Positions 25,841-36,349 are shown, counted from the first letter of the stretch. The stretch is 64,000 nt of DNA from Mitsuaria sp. WAJ17 (GCF_014174515.1 NZ_JACJUG010000001.1:186001-250000), one strand, 5' to 3'. Notes: generated by a model from the letters alone, not told the origin. Numbers and translations: made by a program.

Positions 25841-28800
25841 ATGACCGCCTTCACTCTTCTGCCCGAACACGCCCGCCTGCCGGATCCCTATCGCGAGGAA
25901 ATCCCGGTGGTGAAGGCCCTGGTGGCCAGCCTGGGGCAGGGCCTGGACTGGAACGCGGTGATCGCCACCGCCGCGCCCTGGGTGGACCAGGTGCGCAACA
26001 ACCCGGCACCCTTCTGGGCCATGGAGTCCCTGCTGCGCGAGTACCCCATCACCAGCAGCGAGGGCTTGGCCCTGATGCGCCTGGCCGAGGCCCTGCTGCG
26101 CGTGCCGGACGCTCCCACCGCCATCGCCCTGACGGCTGACCAGCTCGGCCGCGGCAGCTTCGAGGGCGGCTCCGAGGGCCCGCACAAGATGCTGGCCAGC
26201 CTGTCGGCCACGGCCATCTCCCTGTCCAAGAAGTTCCTGCCTGAGAACGAAGGCCAGGGCGGCCTGCTGACCCGCCTGGGTGCGCAGACCGTGGTGGCTG
26301 CCACCGTGCGCGCCATCCAGCTGCTGGGCCGCCAGTTCGTGCTGGGCCGCAACATCCAGGAAGCGATGAAGGAGGCGGACGATGCCCGCCGCGTGCAGTC
26401 CCAGCTGCGCTTCAGCTATGACATGCTGGGCGAGGGGGCCCGCACCGAGGCCGACGCTCGCCGCTACCACGCGGCCTATGTCAACGCCATCGAGGCCATC
26501 GCCGCAGGCCGCAAGGCCGAGTCACCGGAGAGCTCGGACGGCATCTCCATCAAGCTCAGCGCCCTGTTCTCGCGCTACGAGGTGCTGCACCGCGAGCGCG
26601 TGTTCGCCGAGCTGCTGCCGCGCGTGTGGGTGCTGATCGAAAAGGCCGCGCAGGCCAACATCAACCTCACCATTGACGCCGAGGAAGTCGATCGCCTGGA
26701 GCTCTCGCTGGACGTGCTGGACGCTCTGTCCGCCCGCATCGCCACGCACTTCCCGCAGTGGCGCGGTTTCGGCCTGGCCGTGCAGGCCTACCAGACACGG
26801 GCTCTGGCCGTGGTCAACGAGGTGGCCGCCATTGCCCGCAAGCACGGCCTGAAGTTCATGGTGCGCCTGGTCAAGGGCGCCTACTGGGACGGCGAGATCA
26901 AGCGCGCCCAGGAAAACGGCCTGGCCGCCTACCCGGTCTTCACGCACAAGCAGCACACCGACGTCAGCTACCTGGCCTGCGCCCAGGCGCTGATCCAGCA
27001 TGCCGACGTGATCTACCCGCAGTTCGCCAGCCACAATGCCGGCACCATCGCCGCCATCGTGCGGATGGCCCGCACGGCTGGTGCCAAGTTCGAGATGCAG
27101 CGCCTGCATGGCATGGGCGAGGGCATCTACCGCGAAGTGCTGAAGGATGCCAGCATCCCCTGCCGCGTCTACGCCCCCGTGGGCGAGCACCGCGATCTGC
27201 TGGCCTACCTGGTGCGCCGCTTGCTGGAGAACGGCGCCAACAGCTCCTTCGTCCACCAGCTGGCCGATCCCACTGTCAACGTGCAGGAACTGCTGGGATC
27301 GCCGCTGGCGCAGGTCCAGGAACGCAGCGCGCTGCCCATGCCCCTGGACCTCTACCTCGATGAGTCCGGCCGCGGCCGTGCCAATTCCAAGGGCGTGGAT
27401 CTGACCGCCCTGGACCAGCGCCAGCCCCTGATGGCGGCGCTAGAGAGGACCACGATCGCCCCTGTGGCCGAAGCCACGCCGGCGGACATCGCCGCGGCCA
27501 TGGAGCGCCTGCAGGCCGGCTTCAAGGGCTGGAATGCCACGCCCGTGGCCCAGCGTGCCGCCATCCTGCGCCGCGCCGCCGACGCCCTGGAGGCGCGCCT
27601 GCCCGAGTTCTGCGCCCTGCTGGTCAAGGAAGCCTTCAAGACCCAGGGCGACTGCGTGGCCGAGGTCCGCGAGGCGGTGGACTTCCTGCGCTACTACGCC
27701 GACGAGGCCGAGGCCCAAGCGCCGCAGATGCAGGGCCGGGGCGTCTTCGTCTGCATTTCGCCCTGGAACTTCCCGCTGGCCATCTTCGCCGGCCAGGTCG
27801 TCGCGGCCCTGGTGACGGGCAATGCCGTCGCGGCCAAGCCCGCCGAGCAGACGCCCTATGTCGCGCTCAAGGCCGTCGAGCTGCTGCATGAGGCCGGCGT
27901 GCCCGCCGATGCCCTGCTGCTGCTGCACGGCGCCGGCGAGACTGTCGGTGCCGGTCTGGTGGCCCATCCGCTGACCGCAGGCGTGTGCTTCACCGGTTCC
28001 ACTGTCGTGGCCCAGATCATCAACAAGACCCTGGCCGCCAAGGACGGCAGCGAGATCGTCCCGCTGATCGCTGAGACCGGCGGCCTCAACGCCATGCTGG
28101 TGGACTCCACCGCCCTGCCCGAGCAGGTGGTCGATGCCGTGGTGCAGAGCGCCTTCCGCTCCGCCGGCCAGCGCTGCTCTGCCTTGCGCCTGCTGTGCGT
28201 GCACGAGAGCATCGCCGATGGCGTGATCGAGATGATCAAGGGCGCGGTGCAGGAGCTGTGGGTGGGCCAGCCTGCCGAGCTGGCCACCGACGTGGGCCCG
28301 GTGATCGACGACGAGGCCTTCGTCAACATCGCCGGCCATGTCGAGCGCCTCAAGCGCGAGGCTCGCCTGATCGCCGAGGCGCCGGTGCACGACAAGCTGC
28401 CGCGCATCATCCGCCCGGTGGCCTTCGAGATTGCCAAGGTTTCCGACCTGGGCCAGGAGATCTTCGGCCCGGTGCTGCATGTGCTGCGCTGGAGCGGCGA
28501 GGTTGACGGCGTGCTGGAGCAGATCAACGCCCTGGGCTACGGCCTGACCATGGGCATCCAGACCCGCATCGACAGCCGTGCCCTGCGCCTGGCCGAGAAG
28601 GCCCGCGTGGGCAATGTCTACGTCAACCGCAACATCATCGGCGCGGTGGTGGGTGTGCAGCCCTTCGGCGGCGAAGGCATGTCCGGCACCGGTCCCAAGG
28701 CCGGCGGCCGGCACTACCTGCACCGCTTCTGCGCTGAGGCCGGCACGGCCCCGACGGTGGGCGGTGGCCTGATCTCCGGCAGTGCCGACGCCAGCCTGCT

Positions 28801-29440
28801 CAGCAGCCGCCTGGCCGCCCTGCAGGCCGCGCAGGCCACCTGGGCTTCGGTGGATCTGACCCAGCGCGTGGCCGTGCTGCGCCGTGCCGCTGACGGCGCC
28901 GAGGGCCCCGTGGCCGCCGTGCTGCGCGCCCACGCTCAGCAGGCCGAGCATGGCCTGCGGGACCAGATCCTGCCTGGCCCCACGGGTGAGAGCAACGAGC
29001 TGCGCCTGCATGGCCGCGGCGTCTTCGCCGTGCTCAGCGAGGGTGCGGACGATGCCCAGATCGCCGCCGCCCTGGGTGGCGCGCTGGTGGCGGGCAATGC
29101 CGTCGCACTGGTCGGCAACGGCCGCTGCGAGGCCCTGCGCCAGCGCCTGGTGCAGGCCGGCGTGCCCGGCACCGCCGTGGCCGTGCTGCCCGCGGACCTG
29201 GCCCATGGCCTGCTGGGGGCACCGGCCCTGGCCGGCGTGGTGGTGGCTGCCAACGACATCGCCCTGGCCCGCGCCGTGCTGCGCCGTCTGGCCGAGCGCC
29301 AGGGCGCCATCCTGCCCCTGGTCACCGCCGCCGATGCCGCCAACCCGCGCCAGCAGTACCGCTTCGCGGCCGAGCAGACCCTCACCATCAATACCGCGGC
29401 CGCTGGCGGCAACGCGGCGCTGCTGGCGGGCATGCACTGA
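25841..29440 (+). CDS. putA: bifunctional proline dehydrogenase / pyrroline-5-carboxylate dehydrogenase
   Basis: A 1199-residue enzyme converting proline to glutamate. Residues ~1-130 are the arm/helical domain; the FAD-binding proline dehydrogenase barrel follows ([40 protein letters not shown]); then the NAD-dependent aldehyde dehydrogenase ([23 protein letters not shown], catalytic Cys in [24 protein letters not shown]); the last ~200 residues form the C-terminal conserved domain found in long PutAs. Unlike E. coli PutA (1320 residues), there is no N-terminal ribbon-helix-helix, so it cannot repress itself. AAAAGGGGATCTCC precedes the ATG. Confidence 0.97.
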   Translation: MTAFTLLPEHARLPDPYREEIPVVKALVASLGQGLDWNAVIATAAPWVDQVRNNPAPFWAMESLLREYPITSSEGLALMRLAEALLRVPDAPTAIALTADQLGRGSFEGGSEGPHKMLASLSATAISLSKKFLPENEGQGGLLTRLGAQTVVAATVRAIQLLGRQFVLGRNIQEAMKEADDARRVQSQLRFSYDMLGEGARTEADARRYHAAYVNAIEAIAAGRKAESPESSDGISIKLSALFSRYEVLHRERVFAELLPRVWVLIEKAAQANINLTIDAEEVDRLELSLDVLDALSARIATHFPQWRGFGLAVQAYQTRALAVVNEVAAIARKHGLKFMVRLVKGAYWDGEIKRAQENGLAAYPVFTHKQHTDVSYLACAQALIQHADVIYPQFASHNAGTIAAIVRMARTAGAKFEMQRLHGMGEGIYREVLKDASIPCRVYAPVGEHRDLLAYLVRRLLENGANSSFVHQLADPTVNVQELLGSPLAQVQERSALPMPLDLYLDESGRGRANSKGVDLTALDQRQPLMAALERTTIAPVAEATPADIAAAMERLQAGFKGWNATPVAQRAAILRRAADALEARLPEFCALLVKEAFKTQGDCVAEVREAVDFLRYYADEAEAQAPQMQGRGVFVCISPWNFPLAIFAGQVVAALVTGNAVAAKPAEQTPYVALKAVELLHEAGVPADALLLLHGAGETVGAGLVAHPLTAGVCFTGSTVVAQIINKTLAAKDGSEIVPLIAETGGLNAMLVDSTALPEQVVDAVVQSAFRSAGQRCSALRLLCVHESIADGVIEMIKGAVQELWVGQPAELATDVGPVIDDEAFVNIAGHVERLKREARLIAEAPVHDKLPRIIRPVAFEIAKVSDLGQEIFGPVLHVLRWSGEVDGVLEQINALGYGLTMGIQTRIDSRALRLAEKARVGNVYVNRNIIGAVVGVQPFGGEGMSGTGPKAGGRHYLHRFCAEAGTAPTVGGGLISGSADASLLSSRLAALQAAQATWASVDLTQRVAVLRRAADGAEGPVAAVLRAHAQQAEHGLRDQILPGPTGESNELRLHGRGVFAVLSEGADDAQIAAALGGALVAGNAVALVGNGRCEALRQRLVQAGVPGTAVAVLPADLAHGLLGAPALAGVVVAANDIALARAVLRRLAERQGAILPLVTAADAANPRQQYRFAAEQTLTINTAAAGGNAALLAGMH

Positions 29441-29457
29441 GGCGCGCCCGCCAGGGC

Positions 29458-29467
29458 CAGGTCTTGC
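29458..29467 (+). repeat. dispersed motif copy (AGGGCCAGGTCTTGCCTG)
   Basis: Core CAGGTCTTGC, with the CAGG/CCTG mini-dyad, between putA and the nitroreductase gene. Confidence 0.55.
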
Positions 29468-29509
29468 CTGTTCCTGCCAGGGGCGCGGCCCCCGGCAGAC
29501 AGACCGGGC

Positions 29510-30202
29510 TTACAGCCAGGTGCTGATCTGCGCCAGCGGCTTCTTGAGGCCGCCATGCACCGGCACCTGGCAGCCGGCCTTCGGATAGCCCACCACCAGC
29601 AGGATGACCGGCTTCTCGCTGTCCGGGCGCCGGCACAGGCCGTTCAGGAAGCCCATGGGGCTGGGCGTGTGCGTCAGCGTGGCCAGGCCGGCGTCGTGCA
29701 GGGCGCTGATCAGGAAGCCGGTGGCGATGCCCACCGATTCCGGCACGTAGTAATGGCTGAAGCGCTCGCCCTGTTCATCGACGCCGTACTTCTGCGCAAA
29801 GATGGCGATCAGCAGCGGCGCCTCCTCCAGGAAGGGCTTGTTCGGGTCCGTGCCCAGCGGGGCGAGGGCGCGCAGCCATTCCTCGGGGGCGCGGCCGTTG
29901 TAGAAGGCGCGTTCCTCCTCCTCGGCAGCCTCGCGGATCTGGCGCTTGAGCGCGGGGTCGCCGATCACCGCGAAATGCCAGGGCTGCTGGTTGGCGCCTG
30001 ACGGCGCGGTGCCGGCGGCCAGCAGGCAGGCCTCGATGACCTCGCGGGGCACTGGGCGGCTGTCGAAGTCGCGCACAGTGCGGCGGCGCTTCTGCTGTTC
30101 GTAATGCGCCTGCGCGCGGGCCTTCATCTCCTCCGCTGGCAGCTCGCGGTAGTGCGCCAGGGTTTCCATGAGGGGCGGGGGGTGGGCTTGATTGGTCTTC
30201 AT
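29510..30202 (-). CDS. nitroreductase-family flavoprotein
   Basis: A 230-residue enzyme. The FMN-binding start [21 protein letters not shown] and [15 protein letters not shown] are family hallmarks; [19 protein letters not shown] and [11 protein letters not shown] complete the fold. The ATG at 30202 has GGAG five bases upstream; the longer open frame to 30325 lacks a start signal. The DUF/BluB-like C-terminus is short. It would reduce nitro or quinone compounds, or deiodinate/dehydrogenate ring substrates, with NAD(P)H in the cytosol. It converges on putA. Confidence 0.9.
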   Translation of the reverse strand: MKTNQAHPPPLMETLAHYRELPAEEMKARAQAHYEQQKRRRTVRDFDSRPVPREVIEACLLAAGTAPSGANQQPWHFAVIGDPALKRQIREAAEEEERAFYNGRAPEEWLRALAPLGTDPNKPFLEEAPLLIAIFAQKYGVDEQGERFSHYYVPESVGIATGFLISALHDAGLATLTHTPSPMGFLNGLCRRPDSEKPVILLVVGYPKAGCQVPVHGGLKKPLAQISTWL

Positions 30203-30402
30203 TTGGTCTCCTCTCGTGACTCCGGGTGCGAGCTTAAGCACGCGGCCCGTCCCTGCCAAGCCGACGTTATCCCCAGGGGCGCAGTGCTTCTTGCGCCCCG
30301 CGGCCCCCTTGCGGGCTCCTGCCACGCTCCTCTTACACTGGCCCGGCGCAGCGCTGCAGGGCGCCGGGTCTCTTCATTCCTCCACTCGCTGAAACCGCAT
30401 CC

Positions 30403-31251
30403 ATGAACAACACACTGGCCTTCATCGGCGGCGGCAACATGGCCAGCGCCATCCTGGGCGGCCTGTTGCGTGCCGGGCGCACGCCGGCATCCCTACTTGT
30501 CGTCGAGCCCTACGAGCCTCAGCGGCAGAAGCTGGCCGCCGAGCTGGGCCTGCAGGCCCTGGCGGCGCCGGATGCCTCGCTGGCCCGGGCCAGCCTCGTG
30601 GTCTGGGCGGTCAAGCCCCAGCTCTTCGCCGAGGCGGCCGCGCCCTGCGCCGGCCTGCTGGGACACGCTCTGCAGCTCTCGGTGATGGCGGGTATCCGCT
30701 CCGACGCCATCGCCCGCGCTACCGGCAGCGAGCGCGTGGTGCGCAGCATGCCCAATACGCCGGCCTTGATCGGCCAGGGCATCGCCGGCCTCTTCGCCCG
30801 GGCCGCGGTGACGGCCGAGGATCGCCAGCAGGTCGAGACCGTGCTGGCGCCCACGGGCCGGACGGTGTGGGTGGAGCAGGAGTCCGACCTGGACGCGGTG
30901 ACGGCCCTGTCCGGCTCCGGACCGGCTTACTTCTTCTATGTGGTCGAGGCCCTGGTGCAGGCCGCGCAGGACATGGGCCTCAGCGAGGCCCAGGGCCGCG
31001 AGCTCGCCCTGGCCACCTGTGCCGGGGCCGCCGCCCTGGCCCTGCAGTCGGGCGAATCGCCCAGCGTGTTGCGCGAGCGCGTGACCTCCAAGGGCGGCAC
31101 CACCTATGCCGCGCTCAGCGCGATGCAGGCGGCCGGGGTGGGTCCGGCCATCGTGCAGGCGGTGAAGGCCGCGCAGCAGCGTGCCCGCGAGCTTGGCGAA
31201 GAGTTCGCCCCCTCCCTGCCAGCGGCGCCGGCCTCCACGGGGGCGGCCTGA
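30403..31251 (+). CDS. proC: pyrroline-5-carboxylate reductase
   Basis: A 282-residue enzyme catalysing the last step of proline synthesis with NADPH. The dinucleotide-binding start LAFIGGGNMASAILGGLL, the VWAVKPQ strand, the RSMPNTPALIGQG loop and the C-terminal dimer signature DAVTALSGSGPAYFFYVVEAL, plus SPSVLRERVTSKGGTTYAAL, are intact. The alpha/beta hydrolase gene starts 20 bases downstream and is probably co-transcribed. The opposing putA locus 1 kb away handles the catabolic direction. Confidence 0.97.
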   Translation: MNNTLAFIGGGNMASAILGGLLRAGRTPASLLVVEPYEPQRQKLAAELGLQALAAPDASLARASLVVWAVKPQLFAEAAAPCAGLLGHALQLSVMAGIRSDAIARATGSERVVRSMPNTPALIGQGIAGLFARAAVTAEDRQQVETVLAPTGRTVWVEQESDLDAVTALSGSGPAYFFYVVEALVQAAQDMGLSEAQGRELALATCAGAAALALQSGESPSVLRERVTSKGGTTYAALSAMQAAGVGPAIVQAVKAAQQRARELGEEFAPSLPAAPASTGAA

Positions 31252-31271
31252 TCTCGGGAGAAGGCCAGCGC

Positions 31272-32084
31272 ATGAAATCGCTTGTTCTGGCAGGGCTGGC
31301 CTTGCCGCTCCTGGCGGCGGCCGACTGCGGCAGCCTGCAGCAGCTTGGCGGGCATGAGGGTCAGGTCTTGCCTATCGCCATCAGTGCGCCGGCCGAGCCG
31401 GCACGCGGCATCAGCCTCGTCCTGCTGGCCGGTGGCCACGGCCATGTGGGACTGGACGCAACGGGCTGCGCCACCCAACTCAAGGGCAACGCGCTGCTGC
31501 GGGCGCGTCCGCTGTTCCAGGCGCGCGGCTATGAGGTGGTGACGCTGGACGCGCCGGCCGACTACCGCGGCGACGAGGGCCTGGCGGGCTTTCGTATCGA
31601 GCCGGCGCATGCCGAGGACATCGGCCGCGTGGTGCGCTGGCTGCGCGGCCAGGGTGCCCGCGAGGTCTGGCTGCTGGGGACCAGCCGCGGGAGCATCTCG
31701 GCCGTCAACGCCGCCGCGCGCCTTGCGGGGGAAGCGGCGCCGGACGGCCTGGTGCTGAGCTCGGTGCTCAGCGTCGGTGCCAGCGTGACGGCGCGCAGGT
31801 CCTGGGCGAGGCAGCATGTCTTCGACCTGCCGCTGGAACGCATCCGGCAGCCGACCCTGCTGCTGGGCCATGTCGATGACAGCTGCCCACGTTCGCCGCC
31901 CAGCGGCCAGGCGCGGGTGGCGCAGCGCATCGGTGCCGCGGCCCGGACGCAGCTGATCAGCGGCGGGGCCGGCCCGGTCAGCGGCCCGGACGCCTGCGAG
32001 GGCCGCTCGCCTCACGGTTTCTGGGGGCAGGACGCCGAGATGGTGGACGCCACGCTGGCCTTCATCGAGTCTCGCCAGCGCTGA
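31272..32084 (+). CDS. alpha/beta hydrolase-fold protein, exported
   Basis: A 270-residue protein with a signal sequence (LVLAGLALPLLAAADC) that might also be a lipobox-like end. The fold is marked by the GGHGHVGLD loop, the nucleophile elbow LGTSRGSIS and a late PTLLLGHVDDSCP strand carrying the acid; the catalytic His would lie near SPHGF. It is a common uncharacterised family beside biosynthetic genes in Burkholderiales. One motif copy lies in frame (GQVLP, 31362). It follows proC by 20 bases. Confidence 0.75.
   Translation: MKSLVLAGLALPLLAAADCGSLQQLGGHEGQVLPIAISAPAEPARGISLVLLAGGHGHVGLDATGCATQLKGNALLRARPLFQARGYEVVTLDAPADYRGDEGLAGFRIEPAHAEDIGRVVRWLRGQGAREVWLLGTSRGSISAVNAAARLAGEAAPDGLVLSSVLSVGASVTARRSWARQHVFDLPLERIRQPTLLLGHVDDSCPRSPPSGQARVAQRIGAAARTQLISGGAGPVSGPDACEGRSPHGFWGQDAEMVDATLAFIESRQR
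31362..31371 (+). repeat. dispersed motif copy (AGGGTCAGGTCTTGCC)
   Basis: In frame within the hydrolase gene, encoding Gly-Gln-Val-Leu-Pro. Confidence 0.55.
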
Positions 32085-32203
32085 GGCCTGCCGCGTCGCC
32101 GTCGTCACGTCTGGCGCGGCCCTACACTCACGCGCCGTGAGCTCCAATCCCGAACTCTCCCGCCGGTCGGCCGATCCCGCCCGGCACCCTGTTGCCGTCT
32201 GAC

Positions 32204-32746
32204 ATGGGCATTGCTTCCCGACATTCCCTGCGCGACTGGTTGCGCGCGCCCGGCAGCCTCAGCCGCCGCCTGGCCCGACTGGGCCAGCGCTTTGAGGTGC
32301 AGGTGCTGCGTCAGGGTGTGACGCCGCTGCGGACGGCCGAGCGCCAGGCCTTGGGGCTGCCGCGGCGCGGCTGCACGGTGGTGCGCGAGGTGCTCCTGCG
32401 TGTCGATGGCCAGCCCCTGGTCTGGGCCCGCTCGGCCCTTCACCAGTCCTCGCTGGCCGGCCCCTGGAAGGCGCTCAAGGGTCTGGGCTCGCGACCGCTG
32501 GCCCACCTGCTCTACGAGGACCCGCGCATCCAGCGCAGTGAACTCCAGCCCCGGCGCCTGGCGCGCTTCGGGCACACCCGCCGCCAGATGGCACGCCAAT
32601 GGCTGGCCGCGACGGGCGAGCCGCCACCCGCGCAGATGCTCTGGTCCCGCAACTCCGTCTTTCGCCGGGGCGGGGCGCCGCTGCGGGTGATGGAGCTGTT
32701 CGTGCCGGGCGTGGCGGGGTTCAAGCCGGGGAAGCGGCCTCGCTGA
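32204..32746 (+). CDS. ubiC: chorismate--pyruvate lyase
   Basis: A 180-residue cytosolic enzyme giving 4-hydroxybenzoate and pyruvate from chorismate, the first committed step of ubiquinone synthesis. Landmarks are LRDWLRAPGSLSRRLA, the REVLLRVDGQPLVWARS strand, LGSRPLAHLLYEDP and WSRNSVFRRGGAPLRVMELF, with the conserved Arg and Glu of the buried active site. The ATG at 32204 was chosen over a TTG 12 bases upstream. Its pathway successor ubiA lies 1.6 kb away on the other strand. Confidence 0.92.
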   Translation: MGIASRHSLRDWLRAPGSLSRRLARLGQRFEVQVLRQGVTPLRTAERQALGLPRRGCTVVREVLLRVDGQPLVWARSALHQSSLAGPWKALKGLGSRPLAHLLYEDPRIQRSELQPRRLARFGHTRRQMARQWLAATGEPPPAQMLWSRNSVFRRGGAPLRVMELFVPGVAGFKPGKRPR

Positions 32747-32758
32747 GGGTCCGGCGCC

Positions 32759-33634
32759 TCACGGCACCTTGGGCAGATGCCGCTGCTGCAGCCGCTGCAG
32801 CTCACCGCTTTGCTGCAGGCGCGCCAGCTCCTCGTTGACCAACTGGTGCAGGGCGCTGCCACGGGGATCGCGGCTGAACATCATGTGGTACTGCAGGGGC
32901 GCGGTGCCGGGCAGGGGCTCGCTGGCAATGCCGGCGGCGGCCAGGGAGCCCAGAGTGCCGGTGCGTTCCAGGCCGCGCATGGCTTCGTAGTCCTCCACCA
33001 GGACATCGACCCGCCCCAGTTGCAGCATGCGGAAGAGGGCAGGGTAGCTGCCCGTGCGCAGCATGCGCTCGCGCTGGGCATCGTCCAGCATGGGATAGGC
33101 ATAGCCGCGGATGCCGCCCAGCACAAAGGGCTGAAGGTCCGCCTTGGACCGGAGGCCCAGGCCGCCGGGATGGCGCTTGCGGTCAAAGAACACGTAGCTG
33201 TGTGTCTGGTGATAGGCGCTGGAGATCAGGTAATCGCGCTCTCGCTCGGGGGTGGCCGAGGCGTTGAGCAGCATCTGGTAGCGGGTGCCGTCCCGGACCT
33301 CCATGAGGCAGCGCTTCCAGGGCAGCAGCTCGATAGCGAAGCTGACACCGCGCCGCTCCAGGATCAGCCGGATCAGCTCGACCGAGTAACCCAGCAGTTG
33401 GCCCGTGGGCTGTCCCTCCCGGCGTTCCGCGAAGGTGTAGGGCGGCCATTCATTGGCGTCGTCGCAGATGCGCACGGTGCTGGGCGCCGCTGGGGCCTCG
33501 TCGCGCGCGGCCGCGGCGGGCTGTCCCATCGCCAGGGCCAGCGCGGTCAGGACGCTGGCCCGCCAGCGGGTCGCATGGCGGCGTGGCGGGCTCAGGCCCG
33601 GACGGGGGCAGGGGCGATCAGGGCGGGCGTTCAT
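32759..33634 (-). CDS. orphan periplasmic solute-binding protein (SBP family 3-like)
   Basis: A 291-residue exported protein. A basic Arg-rich N-terminus and a hydrophobic core (SVLTALALAMGQPAAAA) are followed by VRICDDANEWPPYTF, the typical first strand, then IELLPWKRCLMEVRDGTRYQML, matching the paralogue at 24.3 kb (LLPWRRCLLSLQEG). The end carries the LHQLVNEELARLQQSGELQ helix usual for family 3. The start at 33634 gives a normal signal peptide; the open frame further upstream is not coding-like. No transporter genes are adjacent. Confidence 0.8.
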   Translation of the reverse strand: MNARPDRPCPRPGLSPPRRHATRWRASVLTALALAMGQPAAAARDEAPAAPSTVRICDDANEWPPYTFAERREGQPTGQLLGYSVELIRLILERRGVSFAIELLPWKRCLMEVRDGTRYQMLLNASATPERERDYLISSAYHQTHSYVFFDRKRHPGGLGLRSKADLQPFVLGGIRGYAYPMLDDAQRERMLRTGSYPALFRMLQLGRVDVLVEDYEAMRGLERTGTLGSLAAAGIASEPLPGTAPLQYHMMFSRDPRGSALHQLVNEELARLQQSGELQRLQQRHLPKVP

Positions 33635-33839
33635 GGGCAGTTCATGGTGCCACAAGGGCCTTGCAGCGCCATGACTGGGGGTGGCTTGTCTTGCCGCTTC
33701 CTGCCACTTCCTGCCGGTCGCCGCGCGGGCGAGGCCGTGCGACGGGGCTGGATCAGCCGGGTGGCTTGCGGCAGGCCACAATGCGCGCATCCGGTGTGCC
33801 AAGGCCCCGGGCTCTTGCTTCACAAGAAAGGAAGTCGCC

Positions 33840-34283
33840 ATGCAACGTCGCCACCTGCTGCCCCTGCTGCTCTCCACCCTGACCCTGCCCGCTCTCGCCA
33901 ATCCGCCCGAGGGCCGCGGTCATGGCAAGGGGCGCGGCAAGCACGAGGACCGTGACGAGCGCGCCGACGGCACGAGCGTGAGCGTGCGCGGCGACGCCGG
34001 CGGCCTGGTCAGCGTCAACATCAGTGTGGGCGATGCCCGCATGTGGGTGCGCGAGGCCGGCGTGCGCGAGCGCTATGCGGACCTGCCGCCGGGCATCCGC
34101 AAGAACCTGGCGCGCGGCAAGCCCCTGCCTCCGGGCATTGCCAAGCGCCTGCCGCCGCCGGCCCTGCAGCAGCGCCTGCCGCACTACCCCGGCTACGAGT
34201 GGCAGGTGTGCGGCAAGGACCTGGTGCTGGTGGCCGTGACCACCCTGGTGGTGGCTGCGGTGCTGAATTCGGTCTTCGACTGA
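33840..34283 (+). CDS. CigR/RcnB-like periplasmic protein with C-terminal membrane helix
   Basis: A 147-residue protein with a signal peptide (LLPLLLSTLTLPALA), a His/Gly/Lys/Asp-rich stretch (GHGKGRGKHEDRDERAD), then the conserved YADLPPGIRKNLARGKPLPPG pattern of CigR-type anti-virulence regulators and RcnB relatives (cited up to 20 residues), and a C-terminal hydrophobic segment (LVLVAVTTLVVAAVL). GAAAGGAAG precedes the ATG. CigR controls the MgtC virulence factor in Salmonella; here its target is unknown. Confidence 0.75.
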   Translation: MQRRHLLPLLLSTLTLPALANPPEGRGHGKGRGKHEDRDERADGTSVSVRGDAGGLVSVNISVGDARMWVREAGVRERYADLPPGIRKNLARGKPLPPGIAKRLPPPALQQRLPHYPGYEWQVCGKDLVLVAVTTLVVAAVLNSVFD

Positions 34284-34296
34284 ACCCCGGGGCCGC

Positions 34297-35199
34297 TCAG
34301 CGCATGCCGAGGTCGGCCACCGTGCCGGCGAAGATCGCAAAGCCCACCCAGTGGTTGGCTCGGAAGGCGCGGAAACAGCCCTCGCGGCTGCGCTCGCGGA
34401 TCAGCGTGTAGTGCCAGGCCACCTGGGCGGCCGCCACGGCCAGGCCCATCAGGAACAGCGGGCCCAGGCCCAGGCGCAGGCCCAGGAAGGCCCAGGCCGC
34501 CAGGAAGACGGCGTAGAAGGCCATCACGCCCGCCACGTCGAAGCGGCCCAGGGTGATGGCGCTGGTCTTGATGCCGATCTTGAGGTCGTCGTCGCGATCG
34601 ACCATGGCGTATTCGGTGTCGTAGGCCAGCACCCAGAACAGGTTCGCCACCAGCAGCGCCCAGGCCGACTTCGGCACCGCCGCGTTGATCGCGCCCAGGC
34701 TCCACTCGCTGCCGCCCAGGGCCGCCGAGAAGGCCATGGGGATGCCGAAGCTGAAGGCCACACCCAGCACGGCCTGGGGCATGTTCACCACGCGCTTGGC
34801 ATAGGGGTAGAGCAGAGTCACGGCCAGGGCCGCGAAGGACAGCAGGATGGTGGGCGCGTTGGTCGTCAGCACCAGGCCGAAGGCCAGCAGGGCCAGCACG
34901 GCGCCCACGCCCAGCGCCTCCTTCACCGAGATCGCGCCGCTGGTCACCGGGCGCTGAGCGGTGCGCTTGACGTGCCTGTCGAAGTCGCGGTCGGCGACGT
35001 CGTTGACGCAGCAGCCTGCCGAGCGCATCAGCACCGTCCCGGCGGTGAACACGGCCAGCAGGTGCCAGCCGGGAAAGCCGTCCGCCGCCATCCACAGGGC
35101 GGCCAGCGTGGGCCACAGCAGCAACAGCCAGCCGGCCGGCCGGTCCCAGCGGATCAGGTTCAGGTAAATGCTCAGTCGGGAAGGGACGGCGGAACTCAT
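34297..35199 (-). CDS. ubiA: 4-hydroxybenzoate polyprenyltransferase
   Basis: A 300-residue integral membrane enzyme that attaches the polyprenyl tail to 4-hydroxybenzoate in ubiquinone synthesis. Both Asp-rich motifs are present, [15 protein letters not shown] (~residues 70-85) and [16 protein letters not shown] (~190-205), within eight or nine membrane segments. The ATG at 35199 gives the usual [20 protein letters not shown] opening. Convergent with the CigR-like gene, only 13 bases apart. Confidence 0.96.
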   Translation of the reverse strand: MSSAVPSRLSIYLNLIRWDRPAGWLLLLWPTLAALWMAADGFPGWHLLAVFTAGTVLMRSAGCCVNDVADRDFDRHVKRTAQRPVTSGAISVKEALGVGAVLALLAFGLVLTTNAPTILLSFAALAVTLLYPYAKRVVNMPQAVLGVAFSFGIPMAFSAALGGSEWSLGAINAAVPKSAWALLVANLFWVLAYDTEYAMVDRDDDLKIGIKTSAITLGRFDVAGVMAFYAVFLAAWAFLGLRLGLGPLFLMGLAVAAAQVAWHYTLIRERSREGCFRAFRANHWVGFAIFAGTVADLGMR

Positions 35200-35377
35200 G
35201 CCGGCATTGTCACCCGGCCTGGCGACGGCTAATGCCCCTGGCGCTGCGGGCGGCATGCGGCACCGCTATGCTGCCCTACCGCCAGGACATGCCGGGCGCC
35301 GCAGAGCGGCCTGCACCCGTCCGCGGGCCTGCCGCGAGGGCGAGAGGCCCGGGCCGCATCCAACAACGGAGTACTTC

Positions 35378-36349
35378 ATGAGCGCACGCGCAACCATCCC
35401 GCAACTGTCCCGCATCTGCCTGGGCCTGGGCCTGGCCCTGGCCGTCACGCTGCCGGCCCTGGCGGCCGCCCCTCAGCAGAAGAGCCAGGCACCGGGCTAC
35501 TACCGCCTGGCCCTGGGTGACTTCGAGGTCACCGCGCTCAACGACGGCACGGTGGACCTGCCGGTGGACAAGCTGCTGACCGGCGCCAAGCCCGGCCAGG
35601 TCGAGAAGGCCCTCAGCCGCGCCTACCTGAAGGCGCCGGTGGAGACCTCGGTGAACGCTTTCCTGGTCAACACGGGCAGCAAGCTGGTCCTGATCGACAC
35701 CGGTGCCGCCGGCCTCTTCGGCCCCACTCTGGGCCGCCTGCTGGCCCAGCTGAAGGCGGCCGGCTACCAGCCGGAGGAGGTCGATGAGATCTACATCACC
35801 CACTTCCATGGCGACCACGTCGGCGGCCTGCTCTCGGCTGGCAAGGCGGCCTTCCCCAATGCCATCGTGCGCGCGGACCAGCATGAGTCCGACTACTGGC
35901 TCAGCAAGGAAAGGATGGACAAGGCCCCGGCTGACGCCAAGAGTGGCTTCGAGGGCGCTCAGATGTCGCTGAAGCCCTACGTGGAGGCCGGTCGCTTCAA
36001 GCCCTTCAGCGGCCCGACCGAGCTGCTGCCGGGCATCCGCGCCGTGCCCACGCCTGGGCACACGCCTGGGCACAGCATCTACGTCGTCGAGAGCCAGGGC
36101 CAGCAGATGGCTTTCTGGGGCGACCTGATGCACGTGGCCGCGGTGCAGTTCCCCGATCCCAGCGTGACCATCCAGTTCGACACCGACTCCAAGGCCGCCG
36201 CCCCCCAGCGCAAGAAGGCCTATGCCGAGGCTGCCGCCAAGGGCTACTACGTGGCCGTGGCCCATGTGAGCTTCCCCGGCATTGGCAAGCTGCGCGCCGA
36301 TGGCAAGGGCTACACCTGGCTGCCGGCGAACTACAGCTCCAAGTTCTGA
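35378..36349 (+). CDS. exported metallo-beta-lactamase-fold hydrolase
   Basis: A 323-residue protein with a signal peptide (LGLGLALAVTLPALAAA). The metal site is complete: THFHGDHVGG (HxHxDH), the His in PTPGHTPGHS, the Asp in FWGDLMHV and the C-terminal His in VAHVSFPG. It belongs to the glyoxalase II / quorum-lactonase-like subgroup with a leader; an acyl-homoserine-lactonase activity is possible but cannot be told from sequence. GGAG lies six bases before the ATG. It is divergent from ubiA. Confidence 0.88.
   Translation: MSARATIPQLSRICLGLGLALAVTLPALAAAPQQKSQAPGYYRLALGDFEVTALNDGTVDLPVDKLLTGAKPGQVEKALSRAYLKAPVETSVNAFLVNTGSKLVLIDTGAAGLFGPTLGRLLAQLKAAGYQPEEVDEIYITHFHGDHVGGLLSAGKAAFPNAIVRADQHESDYWLSKERMDKAPADAKSGFEGAQMSLKPYVEAGRFKPFSGPTELLPGIRAVPTPGHTPGHSIYVVESQGQQMAFWGDLMHVAAVQFPDPSVTIQFDTDSKAAAPQRKKAYAEAAAKGYYVAVAHVSFPGIGKLRADGKGYTWLPANYSSKF

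Noticed and set aside
27440..29437. 665-residue minus-strand frame opposite putA
   Set aside because: Shadow of the putA reading frame; His/Gln/Gly-rich and without any domain.
30867..32084. 405-residue plus-strand frame covering the end of proC and the hydrolase gene
   Set aside because: Only the part from 31272 is coding-like; the earlier part is an out-of-frame reading of proC.
36050..36076. 12-base direct repeat ACGCCTGGGCAC
   Set aside because: It encodes the repeated TPGH of the metallo-hydrolase metal site, which is normal for the family.
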